17,984 bases of DNA. Origin: JACPRB01 sp964468745. GTDB lineage: Bacteria > Planctomycetota > MHYJ01 > JACPRB01. Location of the stretch: positions 1 through 17,984 of the forward strand of contig CAYXVY010000232.1 of the NCBI GenBank assembly GCA_964468745.1, written 5' to 3'. The notes below the pieces were generated by a model. The model did no database searches, was not told the DNA's origin, and saw only the letters and a list, made by a program, of their open reading frames with translations. Positions 7,334 through 15,183 of this stretch are shown here, piece by piece. A program made the position numbers and the translations under genes. The stretch's first letter is position 1, and the number at the start of each line of letters is the position of its first letter.

Positions 7334-8412
7334 TGCGATTCGTCGTTCTAGCCGTTTTCGCCGCGGGCTGCGGGGCGGCGCAAGTCCGCGCGCGCCCCGT
7401 CGACGAAGCGGTCCGCGAGGGGGTGCGTTTCCTCGTCGGCGCGCAGAACGCCGACGGCTCGTGGGGGAATTCGAAGTCCAGCGGCTTCGACATCTACGCG
7501 CCCGTGCCGGGGTCGATGCACGCGTTCAAGGGGGCGACGACGGCGTTGTGCGTGATGGCGCTGCGCCACGCGCAGGAGCCCGACGCGAAGGCGGCGCGCA
7601 CGAGAGGCGTCGAGTTCCTGGTGACGCATGCCGACGTGCGGCGGCAGGACGGCATCACGCTGTACAACACGTGGACGCATACGTACGCGCTGCAGGCGCT
7701 GGCGGCCGTCTACGCCGAGACGAAGGACCCGCGCGTGGCGGAGGCGGCGCGCAAACACATCCGGTTCCTCGAGCGGTACGAGACGATGTACGGCGGCTGG
7801 AACTACTACGATTTCACGGCGGCAGCGCAGACGCCAGCGTCGTCCGGGACGAGCTTCGGGACCGGGGCCGGTGTCGTTGCGCTCGAGGAGGCGCGGGCGG
7901 CGGGGATCGACGTCCCCGAGAAGCTCGTGGAGCGCGGGCTGCGCGTCATCCAGAAGTGCCGGAAGCCCGACGGCAGCTATCTTTACGACTACGAATTCCG
8001 AATGTATCCGATGCACCCGGCCAATCGAGACAAGGGAAGTCTCGGACGGGCGCAAGCGCCGAATCTGGCGTTGTGGATGCACGGACGACTGCTCGACCAG
8101 GACGCGGTGCGTGCGGGGCTCGAACGCATGTTTCGCGATCGCAAGTTCCTTGAGTGCGGGCGCAAGCGCCAGTGGCCGCACGAGGCGTACTACTTCAACT
8201 CCGGATATTACTACTACTTCGGCCACTACTACGCGGCGCGGCTGATCGCCGAACTGCCCGCGGAGGATCGGGCGAAGCTGACGCCGGACCTGCTCGCGGG
8301 CATCCTCCCGTTCCAGGAACCGGACGGCTCGTGGTGGGATTTCGCGATGTGGGGATATCACAAACCCTACGGCACCGCGCTGGCGCTCCTTGCGATCGAG
8401 CGCGTGCGCTGA
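7333..8412 (+). CDS. QW-repeat (prenyltransferase/squalene oxidase repeat) lipoprotein
   Basis: This 359-residue protein has a signal peptide with a lipobox-like AAGC (Cys 13). The rest is an alpha/alpha-toroid of the terpene-cyclase/prenyltransferase fold. Repeated QW-type motifs are AQNADGSWGN (37-46), KPDGSYLYDY (211-220) and QEPDGSWWDF (328-337), the last followed by GYHKPYGTALALLAIE, closely matching the end of the divergent protein at 3952-5868. Aromatic-rich patches lie at 285-300 (YYFNSGYYYYFGHYY). No DXDD cyclase motif or zinc-binding prenyltransferase set is evident, so an enzymatic role is not supported; binding of a lipid, glycan or protein is possible. The start ATG overlaps the adaptor stop (TAATG), indicating translational coupling. 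Proteins of this fold with signal peptides are common in planctomycetes. Confidence 0.85.
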   Translation: MRFVVLAVFAAGCGAAQVRARPVDEAVREGVRFLVGAQNADGSWGNSKSSGFDIYAPVPGSMHAFKGATTALCVMALRHAQEPDAKAARTRGVEFLVTHADVRRQDGITLYNTWTHTYALQALAAVYAETKDPRVAEAARKHIRFLERYETMYGGWNYYDFTAAAQTPASSGTSFGTGAGVVALEEARAAGIDVPEKLVERGLRVIQKCRKPDGSYLYDYEFRMYPMHPANRDKGSLGRAQAPNLALWMHGRLLDQDAVRAGLERMFRDRKFLECGRKRQWPHEAYYFNSGYYYYFGHYYAARLIAELPAEDRAKLTPDLLAGILPFQEPDGSWWDFAMWGYHKPYGTALALLAIERVR

Positions 8413-8487
8413 AATCGGCGCAATTTCGCGGTGCGCGTGTTTGGTCGTGCCTGACCGCTCCGCGTAAGCGCTTGGATGCCGTCTCGG

Positions 8488-8697
8488 ATGGACCCGGACG
8501 CACATTTTCGTGTCCACGCGCTTTCCCGACCGTCCCCTGACGCGCGTTTACGATTCCACGCGCTTTCCCGACCGGTCCGGGACGCGTGTTGACGCGTCCA
8601 CGAGGGTTCCCGACGCTTCCGTGACGCACATTTGCGCGTCCACGCGATTCCCTGACTGGACACGACCGCACATCTCACCGTCCACACGCCCTCCAAA
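8488..8697. repeat. Five 42-bp tandem repeats (minisatellite)
   Basis: Units are 8488-8529, 8530-8571, 8572-8613, 8614-8655 and 8656-8697, each exactly 42 bp without insertions. They are imperfect copies; TCCAC at unit positions 26-30 and CGC at 12-14 are the same in all five. Three units end CCCGA and a fourth ends CCTGA. The approximate core is ACGCACATTT, a few variable bases, then GTCCACGCG and TTTCCCGA. No spacers separate the units, so it is not a CRISPR array. Read as protein, one plus-strand frame gives a 14-residue repeat beginning STRFPD, but other frames repeat equally well. Confidence 0.85.
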
Positions 8698-8842
8698 GCA
8701 GACGGTCCCTGCGCCGTCGCGCGCTTCGCGGTTCGAAACGCCATCAGGTCCTCGGATCTGCGTTTTCGACATCCGGCATCCGGTGTCTGGAATCGGGATC
8801 TGCCTAGAAGTCGCGTGCCGGACTGCAAATAGAAGGGTGGTT

Positions 8843-8886
8843 GCGGTGACGGCGGATTGGAGCGGGTACTCCACCGCCCAGCGGTG
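8843..8886 (+). promoter_or_regulatory. Leader with mutually exclusive hairpins before lipoprotein gene
   Basis: GCGGTG occurs at 8843-8848 and 8881-8886, and its complement CACCGC lies between at 8872-8877. The middle segment can pair with the right copy (6-bp stem, 3-nt loop) or, with TGGAG/CTCCA (8858-8862/8869-8873), form a longer stem with the left copy. The structure ends 21 nt before the ATG at 8908. It resembles an attenuator or translation-control leader, but no known riboswitch motif is recognised. Confidence 0.3.
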
Positions 8887-8907
8887 TCTCACTTCAGGGG
8901 GCTGAGC

Positions 8908-10218
8908 ATGAGATACGTTGCGTTTGCGTTTGTTGTTTCCGTCCTCGGGTGCAGCGGGGGATCAGGGGGTGGCGGCGGCGGGGGCGCGGTGATCCCGGGT
9001 CCGCCAGGATCTCCCACCATCGGTCTCGTGACCAGCAGCTTGAACATCCGCATCTGGGAGTCCGTCGTCTTCGACGCGCGCACGACGACCGGGCCCGGCC
9101 CCATCACGTACGCGTGGACGTTCGGCGACAGCGGGGCCAGCACCGGCCCGGAAGTGGCCCACCAGTACTGGCAGACGGGCGTGTACACCTGCACCCTGTC
9201 GGCGACAAATTCCAACGGCACATCGACGGCGCAACGCGTCGTCAACGTCGCGGCCGAGTCGGCGCCCTCGATGACCTATCGCTCGAACTTCCCGCTCTCG
9301 GGGTGCGGCGGGCTCTCGGGGCAGGGGGATCTCGCCCTCGTGCCGCGCCTGTCGAACGGAGACATGCACATCATCGACACGTCGATCGCCACTGCGCCGG
9401 TGCAGCGCTCCGTCGTGACGACGACCGGCCTCATGGCGCGCGAAACGCGCTGCTTCGGCGGGCACTACATGGTGGGAGGATCGGAACCGTCGGTGACCGA
9501 CGCATGGTCGATCACCGACATCGCGGATCCGGACGCTCCCGTGGTGATCGGTACGTTCGGGCCCGGCCTCACCGCGGCGCACACCGTCGGGGTCTGGGAC
9601 AACATGGTGATTATCAACACGTCGCGCAGCGTGGCGCCGCAGATCCAGTTCTACGACGTGTCTGATCCGACGAGCCCGGCCCTCGTCGGCTCGTGGAGCG
9701 GTTCGGCGTCCGCGGTGCACGATTGCCAGCGCGTCGGGAACAAGCTGTACGTCGCGGCGCTCTACGATGGATTCTGGATCCTCGACGTCAGCGACATTGC
9801 CAGCATCACCACGCTGGTGCACAAGCCGTACAGCGGCGCGTTCACGCACAACATCTGGCCGTCGAAAACCGGATCGCACGTGTTCACGACGGACGAGACC
9901 ACCGGCGGCCACCTGCGCGTGTGGAGCGTCGACGAGATCGCAGGCACCGCGGCTGAGGTGGGGTCCTACGACCCCGGGACCGGTTCGATCATCCACAACG
10001 TCGTAGTCGTCGGCGACTACGCGTACATCGCGCACTATACGTACGGCTTCGTCGTGCTGGACGTCTCGACGCCGGCGACGCCTGTGTCGATCTACCATTA
10101 CGACACGTACACGCCATCGGACGGGTCGGGCTACGCGGGCGCGTGGATGGTCTGGCCGTTTGGGTCGAAGGTCTACGTGAGCGATATCTCGTACGGGCTC
10201 TACGTCTTTACCAAGTAA
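8908..10218 (+). CDS. PKD-domain, LVIVD-repeat lipoprotein (choice-of-anchor B type)
   Basis: This 436-residue protein starts with a lipoprotein signal (SVLGC, Cys 15) and a Gly/Ser/Pro linker (16-36). Residues about 38-115 are a PKD domain (YAWTFGDSG at 68-76; HQYWQTGVYTCTLSATN at 85-101). From about 140 to the end are LVIVD-type beta-propeller blades, each with a strand such as MHIIDTS, IQFYDVSDPTSPALVG, FWILDVSD, LRVWSVDE or FVVLDVSTPATPV. The segments HNIWPSK, TTDETTGGHLRVW and HNVVVVGDYAYIAHYT match my memory of choice-of-anchor-B proteins. It should sit on the cell surface or in the periplasm and probably binds or scaffolds; no catalytic site is seen. The ATG at 8908 is preferred to starts further upstream because it begins the signal peptide and has a G-run (8897-8901) 6 nt before it. 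Three runs of five G (about 8955-8992) follow the lipobox codons. Confidence 0.85.
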   Translation: MRYVAFAFVVSVLGCSGGSGGGGGGGAVIPGPPGSPTIGLVTSSLNIRIWESVVFDARTTTGPGPITYAWTFGDSGASTGPEVAHQYWQTGVYTCTLSATNSNGTSTAQRVVNVAAESAPSMTYRSNFPLSGCGGLSGQGDLALVPRLSNGDMHIIDTSIATAPVQRSVVTTTGLMARETRCFGGHYMVGGSEPSVTDAWSITDIADPDAPVVIGTFGPGLTAAHTVGVWDNMVIINTSRSVAPQIQFYDVSDPTSPALVGSWSGSASAVHDCQRVGNKLYVAALYDGFWILDVSDIASITTLVHKPYSGAFTHNIWPSKTGSHVFTTDETTGGHLRVWSVDEIAGTAAEVGSYDPGTGSIIHNVVVVGDYAYIAHYTYGFVVLDVSTPATPVSIYHYDTYTPSDGSGYAGAWMVWPFGSKVYVSDISYGLYVFTK

Positions 10219-10305
10219 TCCCGATCCCGATCAACGGACTCGTAACGCTCTGGTGCCCGACACCTCAGGCGGAAAGCCGTTGCCTCTCCGGATCGGGATT
10301 GGGAT
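10218..10305. terminator. Long stem between convergent genes, possible bidirectional terminator
   Basis: 10218-10232 can pair with 10291-10305 over 15 bp with a single G-U, and the inner AACGG/CCGTT (10233-10237/10277-10281) extends the stem after a 9-nt bulge. It lies between the stop of the plus-strand lipoprotein gene (10218) and that of the minus-strand DUF4340 gene (10324), so both transcripts would carry it. There is no U-tract, so it may end transcripts by another route or protect 3' ends. The outer arms are built from CCCGAT/GGGATC hexamers. Confidence 0.4.
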
Positions 10306-10312
10306 CTGGATT
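10291..10312. repeat. Short GGGATC-type repeat near DUF4340 stop
   Basis: GATCGGGATTGGGATCTGGA repeats a GGGATC-like unit and mirrors the CCCGAT repeat at 10217-10232, which overlaps the stop codon of the opposite gene. It ends 12 bp from the DUF4340 stop at 10324. Confidence 0.55.
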
Positions 10313-10323
10313 ACGCGCAGTCG

Positions 10324-11772
10324 CTAATCGTGCTTGTGCTCGTCCTTCTTGGGCGGCGTCGGCTCGTCCTTCTTCGGAACTTCCTTCGCCTTCACGAGGT
10401 CGGCGCGCGTCTTCCGCAGCTTCTTGAAGTAGTCGGCGGAAATGACGTAGTACCAGTCCGCGAAGCGCTTCGTCAAATCGTCCGTGCGCTTCTTGCCGGA
10501 CGTGATCTTCTGCTCGCGCTCCTGCTTCTTCGTGTCGTACTCGCGCTGCTCCTTGGTAAAGCGCTCCTCCTCGGCCTTCTTCTGCTCGTCGGTCAGGGCG
10601 GGGTCGGTCGACTTGGGCTTCGGGGGCAGCGGCGCCTCGCCGAAGAACGACTCGTTGAACTGCGCCGTCACGAACAGGTAGCGGTGCTCCGACTCGTCCC
10701 CTTCCTTCTTCGTCGGGTCCTTCTTCGGATCCTTCGTGTCGCCGTGCGAGATGTAGTCGCCCATTCCGTACACGACCTCGCCGAAGCGCAGGGTGTAGAT
10801 GACGCCGTCGTCGCAGCGGATGGAGACGTCCCCTTCGTTCGAAACGAGCCCGCCGTCGCGTGTGATGAAATAACCGCACGACTGGAGCCGCATGCTGTCC
10901 TGCGGCGTCAGCTTGTCGGCCTTGCCCGTCAGGAGGGCGATGATCCCCTCGGACTTCCGGCGTACGCCGACGATCTTAAGCTCATCGACCGCGGTCACGA
11001 GATCATTCACCGTGCCCGTGTTGACCTCTTCCGTGTCCTTCAGTTCTCCGAGTTTCCAGGGGGCTGCGGAGTCATCGCGCGAAAGGTCGTACGTGCCCTT
11101 CCGCACGATAGTGCGGTTCCCTTCATCGACGGTGTAGTCGTCGATGGTGACGCGCCGTAGCGAGACGGGGTTGAAGAGAAGAAGGTCGGTCTCGATCCAG
11201 TCCTCGAACTTCGCCGAGATGTCCGCCTTGGTCTTGGCGGCGTAGACACGCTTCTGCCCCGGGACGCGGACGTACCGCATGCCCGACCCTTCGCGCGTCT
11301 CAAGGCCGAAGATCAGGTCCACGAGCACCTTCTCGCTCGCGTCGCGCAGGGTGACGCGGCGGCCGCGCCCTTGCGTGGTCGTAACTGTTTGATCGAGCGG
11401 ATCGATGACGCCGCACTGCTCGTGGTCTTGCGTGCGGTCGGTTCGGATCTGGTCGCGCTGGAGGCCGATGAGGCTCGCGGCGGTCTCCGCGAGGCGTTTC
11501 TTCGCGTCGGCCGGATACTTGTGATGCGAAGGGATGAGCCAGCGACCGTATTCCTGCTTGACCTGGAAAATCTTCGGCTCGGACGTGCCCGCCTTGCTTT
11601 CGACGACGTCGAGGGACGCCGCCTTGAGCGGGTCCGTGAACTCCGGATAGAACTGCTGGCCGACGTCGCTGAACGCCTCGGGCGCCGCGGGTTTCGGCAC
11701 GGCGAAGATTGCGCCGAGTCCGAGAACGGCGGCGACTGCCACGAACGTTGCCGTGCGTACGTTGTCGCTCAT
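10324..11772 (-). CDS. DUF4340 domain membrane-anchored protein
   Basis: This 482-residue protein has one N-terminal transmembrane segment (about 7-25) and then an exported part. The region from about 40 to 330, with motifs such as GRWLIPSHHKYPAD and VLVDLIFGLETREGSGMRYVRV, fits DUF4340, a family regularly encoded next to Gld-type ABC genes. The C-terminal third (about 360-482) is rich in Lys/Glu, probably coiled coil, and ends in a Lys/Pro/Glu/His tail, longer than I expect for the family. Its ATG overlaps the permease stop (ATGA at 11769-11772) and has GAGGAG about 6 nt upstream, so the two are coupled. Likely role: an accessory subunit of the ABC complex, possibly touching the charged coiled coil of the permease fusion (inference). 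Its biochemical function is not known. Confidence 0.82.
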   Translation of the reverse strand: MSDNVRTATFVAVAAVLGLGAIFAVPKPAAPEAFSDVGQQFYPEFTDPLKAASLDVVESKAGTSEPKIFQVKQEYGRWLIPSHHKYPADAKKRLAETAASLIGLQRDQIRTDRTQDHEQCGVIDPLDQTVTTTQGRGRRVTLRDASEKVLVDLIFGLETREGSGMRYVRVPGQKRVYAAKTKADISAKFEDWIETDLLLFNPVSLRRVTIDDYTVDEGNRTIVRKGTYDLSRDDSAAPWKLGELKDTEEVNTGTVNDLVTAVDELKIVGVRRKSEGIIALLTGKADKLTPQDSMRLQSCGYFITRDGGLVSNEGDVSIRCDDGVIYTLRFGEVVYGMGDYISHGDTKDPKKDPTKKEGDESEHRYLFVTAQFNESFFGEAPLPPKPKSTDPALTDEQKKAEEERFTKEQREYDTKKQEREQKITSGKKRTDDLTKRFADWYYVISADYFKKLRKTRADLVKAKEVPKKDEPTPPKKDEHKHD

Positions 11773-14390
11773 GCGGATCTCCTCTCGCGGCTGACGCGGA
11801 AGACGACGACGATCAACGCGATGAATAGCGGCGCGAGAATCGCGGCCGGCAGCGCGAACCAGCGGATCTTGATCTGGATCGCGCGGATCTCCTGCGACGT
11901 CTTCGCCTTGCTGCGCTCGATGCGCTGGTTCTTCTCGTCCTCGATCTGCTTCGTCGAGGCATCGAGCTTCTTCTGCTCGGCCTCCTGCGCCATTTCGATG
12001 ATCCGGTCCTTCTGCGCGTCGTCGATGTCGGTGCGCTTGCGGAGTTCGTCGATCTTTTCGTTGAGGCGCTTCTTCGCGTCTTCGAGCTTCGTCTTGGCGC
12101 CCGCCTCCGCGTCCTTGGTTTCCTTGAGTTGCGCCTCCGAGTGTTCCTTCGTCAGCTCCTCGACCTTGGTCAGCGTGCGGTGCTTCGGGCGGCGTTTGCG
12201 AACGCTGAGATAGGCTTCGTCGCCGGCGAGCGAGTCGATGCAGTTGAGTGCGAAGGTGATGTTGTCGAAGTTCATCCCTTCCTGTCCCTGGCGGCGAAGG
12301 CCGAAGAAGAGGTCGGACAGGAGGTCACAGTCGGCGAGCATCACGACGTGCATGATCGCGGGCGGCGTGGGCTTCTCTCCATCCTTGGGCGGCGTCGGAG
12401 GGACGGGGCCGCGAATGCGGGCCGCGAGAACATAGTCGCGACCCGTCGGATCGTGCGGCGGGGCGCCGAACTTCATCTCGCTGGTGCGGAGAACGCCGCC
12501 TTGTTTCGTCGAGCGGATCAGCGGCGTGAAGGTGAGAGGCGTGTTCGGGCGGGCGCTGACGTGGCCGCCCCAGAGAACGACCATTTCCTGGAGGCCGGAC
12601 GTGATCGGATCGGTGGGGTTGAACGCCGGCTCGGCACCGCTCGCGGCGCCGATGAAGACAACCTCCTGCGGCACGTTCGCAAAACTGGGGTGCGGGTTGT
12701 ACGTGTCCCAGACGACGTCCTCGGTCGGCCAGTTGACCCCTATCTGGGTCATGAAGGCGTTGATGTTCCCCTTGGGCTCGCCTTGCGGGCCGCCCATCCC
12801 CATCATGCCGCCCGGCCGCGGCTTCTGTTCGTTCGGCGCCAGCCGTCCGTTCGAGAAGTACGGGAACGGGTCGTCGACCAGCAGCGTCGGTCCACCGCTG
12901 TGGATGTAGCGAAGCAGGTTGTTCATCTGCGGTTGCGTCAGCGACGACGGGAGCGGCACGACGAGTGCGTCGAACGCATCCACGATCGGCTGATCGAGCT
13001 GCACTTCAACAATGGCGTACTGCTTCTTCAGCTCGTCGACGATCTGCCACGCCGGCGAGCTGGACATCGACTCGAAGTTGAAGCCGCCCATCACGCGCGC
13101 GTCGTTCATCACGAGGCCGACGCGCTTGCGCTGGGCGCCGGAGACGACGCCGATCGAGCGCGTCAGTTCGTACTCGATCGACAGGCCGCGGTGCATGAAG
13201 GGGATGACGGTCTCCTCCGTGCCGCACGTCATCGCGACGCCGAGGAAGACGTCCTCCTCCGTGCTGCGGCCTGCATCGACTTCGCCGATCTTCTCAGACT
13301 TGATGCCGAACTTCTCCTCGGCCTCGCGCGCCTCGAGCGTGTAGCGTTCGGTCTCCGTGATGCGGAGTTGGATGCGCGCACCGCCGATCGCGGCGTATTC
13401 GCGCAGGAGCGCGATGAGCGTCTCGCGCGCCTCGACGAATGCGCGTGGCGCGGTCGGGCTGACGTACGCCTGGATGTAGATCGGTTTCTGCGGATCGATC
13501 TTGTAGATGAGCTGCCGCGTCTCGGCGGAGAGCGAGTGCAGTCGCTCCTCGGTGAGATCCACGCGGCTGCCGAAGCGGCCGGCGAGGACGGTGAGGCCCA
13601 TGCCGGCGATGGCGATGCTCGCGGCGCGCAGCCCGAAGTGCACCCACGCGAGGCCGCTGCCCTGCCCGCCGGCGATGTGGCGGCGCGCGAGCAGGACGAG
13701 ATTCAAGTACAGGCCCCCCACAGTCATCGCGGCGAAGTGGACGAGAGCCTTGAGCGAGAGAACGCCCGCCGCAAGGTCGCGGAAGGCTTCCAGCGGGCTC
13801 ACTTCTTCGATGAAGCGCCCGAAGGCGCCGCTGAAGAGGCCACCCGCGTGCTTCATGAAGATCATGGCGCCGCAGAACAGCGCGCCGAAGATGAACGCGA
13901 TCGTCGTGCTGGGTGTGAGCAGCGAGCCGACCATGCCGAGCGCGATGAGCGAGGCGCCGAGCATCCAGTAGCCCAGATACGTGCCGAGCATGACCCCGAA
14001 GTCCGGCTTGCCCAGCGCCGCGAGGAAGAGGACGAGGACGAGCGAGAATCCGAGCGAGACGCTGTAGATCCCCAGCGCCGACAGATACTTGCCGAGCACC
14101 AGCTCGAGATCGGTCACCGGCAGCGTCAGGAGCAGTTCGTCCGTCCCCTGGCGGCGCTCGTCGGCCCACGTGCTCATCGAGATCGTCGGGACGAAGAAGA
14201 GGAGCAGATAGGGGAAGAAGTCGTTCAGCGGGCCGAGGTTGGCCAGATTGTTGAGGAAGAACTTGTCCTGCCAGAACGCCGCGATCGCCGACAGCAGGAT
14301 GAAGATCGTGATGAAGACGTAGCCGGTCGGCGACGTGAAGTAGGCGACGAGATTGCGGCGCAATACCGACTTGATCACGTAAGCGCGCAT
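11769..14390 (-). CDS. Fused ABC permease and GldG-like protein (GldF-GldG fusion)
   Basis: This 873-residue protein joins two parts usually encoded separately. Residues about 1-240 are an ABC-2 permease of the GldF type with about six membrane segments and the hallmark EERRQGTDELLLTLPV region (78-92, here DERRQGTDELLLTLPV). After another membrane segment (about 254-271) comes RVDLTEERLHSLSAETRQLI (276-295), typical of GldG proteins, then the large extracytoplasmic GldG/IFT52-like domain. That domain contains a Met/Gly-rich loop (GGMMGMGGPQGEPKGN). A strongly charged coiled coil (about 740-841) and a final membrane helix (about 844-864) end the protein. GldA/F/G are needed for gliding in Bacteroidetes; in other phyla such modules occur without known gliding. 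Its ATG overlaps the ATPase stop (TAATG at 14388-14392), with a GGGAGGGAAGG Shine-Dalgarno-like run just upstream. Confidence 0.88.
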   Translation of the reverse strand: MRAYVIKSVLRRNLVAYFTSPTGYVFITIFILLSAIAAFWQDKFFLNNLANLGPLNDFFPYLLLFFVPTISMSTWADERRQGTDELLLTLPVTDLELVLGKYLSALGIYSVSLGFSLVLVLFLAALGKPDFGVMLGTYLGYWMLGASLIALGMVGSLLTPSTTIAFIFGALFCGAMIFMKHAGGLFSGAFGRFIEEVSPLEAFRDLAAGVLSLKALVHFAAMTVGGLYLNLVLLARRHIAGGQGSGLAWVHFGLRAASIAIAGMGLTVLAGRFGSRVDLTEERLHSLSAETRQLIYKIDPQKPIYIQAYVSPTAPRAFVEARETLIALLREYAAIGGARIQLRITETERYTLEAREAEEKFGIKSEKIGEVDAGRSTEEDVFLGVAMTCGTEETVIPFMHRGLSIEYELTRSIGVVSGAQRKRVGLVMNDARVMGGFNFESMSSSPAWQIVDELKKQYAIVEVQLDQPIVDAFDALVVPLPSSLTQPQMNNLLRYIHSGGPTLLVDDPFPYFSNGRLAPNEQKPRPGGMMGMGGPQGEPKGNINAFMTQIGVNWPTEDVVWDTYNPHPSFANVPQEVVFIGAASGAEPAFNPTDPITSGLQEMVVLWGGHVSARPNTPLTFTPLIRSTKQGGVLRTSEMKFGAPPHDPTGRDYVLAARIRGPVPPTPPKDGEKPTPPAIMHVVMLADCDLLSDLFFGLRRQGQEGMNFDNITFALNCIDSLAGDEAYLSVRKRRPKHRTLTKVEELTKEHSEAQLKETKDAEAGAKTKLEDAKKRLNEKIDELRKRTDIDDAQKDRIIEMAQEAEQKKLDASTKQIEDEKNQRIERSKAKTSQEIRAIQIKIRWFALPAAILAPLFIALIVVVFRVSRERRSA

Positions 14391-15121
14391 TACGCCTTCC
14401 CTCCCGTGAGCGAGTAGAAGACCTCATCGAGGTTGGCGCCGCGCTTGCGCATCTCGTCGGGCGTCCCGTCGAAGACAATCGATCCCTCGTGGATGAAGAG
14501 GACCCTGTCGGCGATCGCCTCCACCTCCTGCAGGATGTGCGTCGAGAGCAGGATGGTCTTCGACTTGCCGAGGTCGCGGATCAGCTTGCGCACGTCGCGG
14601 ATCTGGTTCGGGTCGAGGCCGCTCGTGGGCTCGTCCATGATGAGGACTTCGGGCTCGTGAAGGAGCGCCTGCGCAAGGCCGACGCGCTGCCGATTGCCCT
14701 TCGAGAGCTTGTAGATCGGCTTCTCGACGACCTTCTGAAGATTGCAGAGCTCGACGACGGCGTCGATGCGGTCCTTGAGCCGGACGGCCTCCATGCCGCG
14801 CGTCTCTCCGAAGAAGCGCAGGAGCGACACGGGGGTCATGTCCGGGTAGAGCGGGCCGTTCTCCGGCAGGTATCCGAGCTGCTCGGCGGCTTTCAGGCGG
14901 TGGGTGGCGACGTCGAACCCGGCGATGCGGGCGCTGCCGCTGGTGGCGGCGAGGAAGCCCGTCAGGACTTTCATCGTCGTCGTCTTGCCGGCGCCGTTGG
15001 GGCCGAGGAAGGCGGCGACCTGGCCGCGCGGGACGGTGAACGTGACGTCGTTGAGCGCAACGAAGTCGCCGTAGAGCCGGCGGAGCTTGTCGGCCTGAAT
15101 CATCACCGCGGCGTCTGACAT
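14390..15121 (-). CDS. ABC transporter ATP-binding protein (GldA-like)
   Basis: This is a 243-residue nucleotide-binding subunit that should power the permease encoded just downstream. Walker A is GPNGAGKTT (40-48), the signature is LSKGNRQRVGLAQAL (139-153), Walker B is LIMDEPTSGLD (160-170), and the switch His is 195 (LLSTH). YLPENGPLYPDM (85-96) in the Q-loop region is typical of GldA-like and other ABC-2 ATPases. Length and motifs are normal for a single-domain exporter ATPase. I chose ATG 15121 (MSDAAV) because AAGGGA lies 7 nt upstream; an in-frame start at 15175 would add 18 residues before the fold. It lies 81 bp after the DUF4349 gene on the same strand. Confidence 0.92.
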   Translation of the reverse strand: MSDAAVMIQADKLRRLYGDFVALNDVTFTVPRGQVAAFLGPNGAGKTTTMKVLTGFLAATSGSARIAGFDVATHRLKAAEQLGYLPENGPLYPDMTPVSLLRFFGETRGMEAVRLKDRIDAVVELCNLQKVVEKPIYKLSKGNRQRVGLAQALLHEPEVLIMDEPTSGLDPNQIRDVRKLIRDLGKSKTILLSTHILQEVEAIADRVLFIHEGSIVFDGTPDEMRKRGANLDEVFYSLTGGKA

Positions 15122-15183
15122 GAGGTAATCCCTTACAGGATACGACGCCGCCAAGCAAGCGTTAGCCTGCACCAACCAGGAGC

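Larger units (their letters stand above)
8413..8907. other. 495-bp intergenic region with minisatellite and structured leader
   Basis: I see no convincing gene here. Several frames on both strands are open through much of the region, but that follows from a stop-poor repeat whose unit length is a multiple of three. It contains five 42-bp tandem repeats (8488-8697), a short CATCCGG duplication followed by GGGATCTG (8770-8802), and the leader of the downstream lipoprotein gene with competing hairpins (8843-8886). A short AT-rich inverted repeat, GAAAT/ATTTC (8411-8427), follows the upstream stop and is too weak to call a terminator. Confidence 0.6.

Noticed and set aside
8411..8427. Rho-independent terminator after the adaptor/QW operon
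   Set aside because: Only a 5-bp AT-rich stem (GAAAT/ATTTC) and no U-tract.
8488..8697. CRISPR array
   Set aside because: Units abut with no unique spacers between conserved repeats, and no cas gene is in the window.
8510..8905. Plus-strand frame over the 42-bp repeats as a repeat-protein gene
   Set aside because: It starts with GTG without a ribosome site, other frames are just as open and repetitive, and the rest of it shows no protein-like pattern. It is kept as a repeat with coding left open.
12129..14417. Long plus-strand open frame (762 codons) opposite the GldFG fusion gene
   Set aside because: It is antisense to a clearly recognised gene and its translation is Arg/Glu/Ala-rich with no family features, as expected from high-GC codon bias. 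The same applies to 4018-5817, 15566-16930 and 187-954 on plus and 7348-8517 and 5912-7129 on minus.
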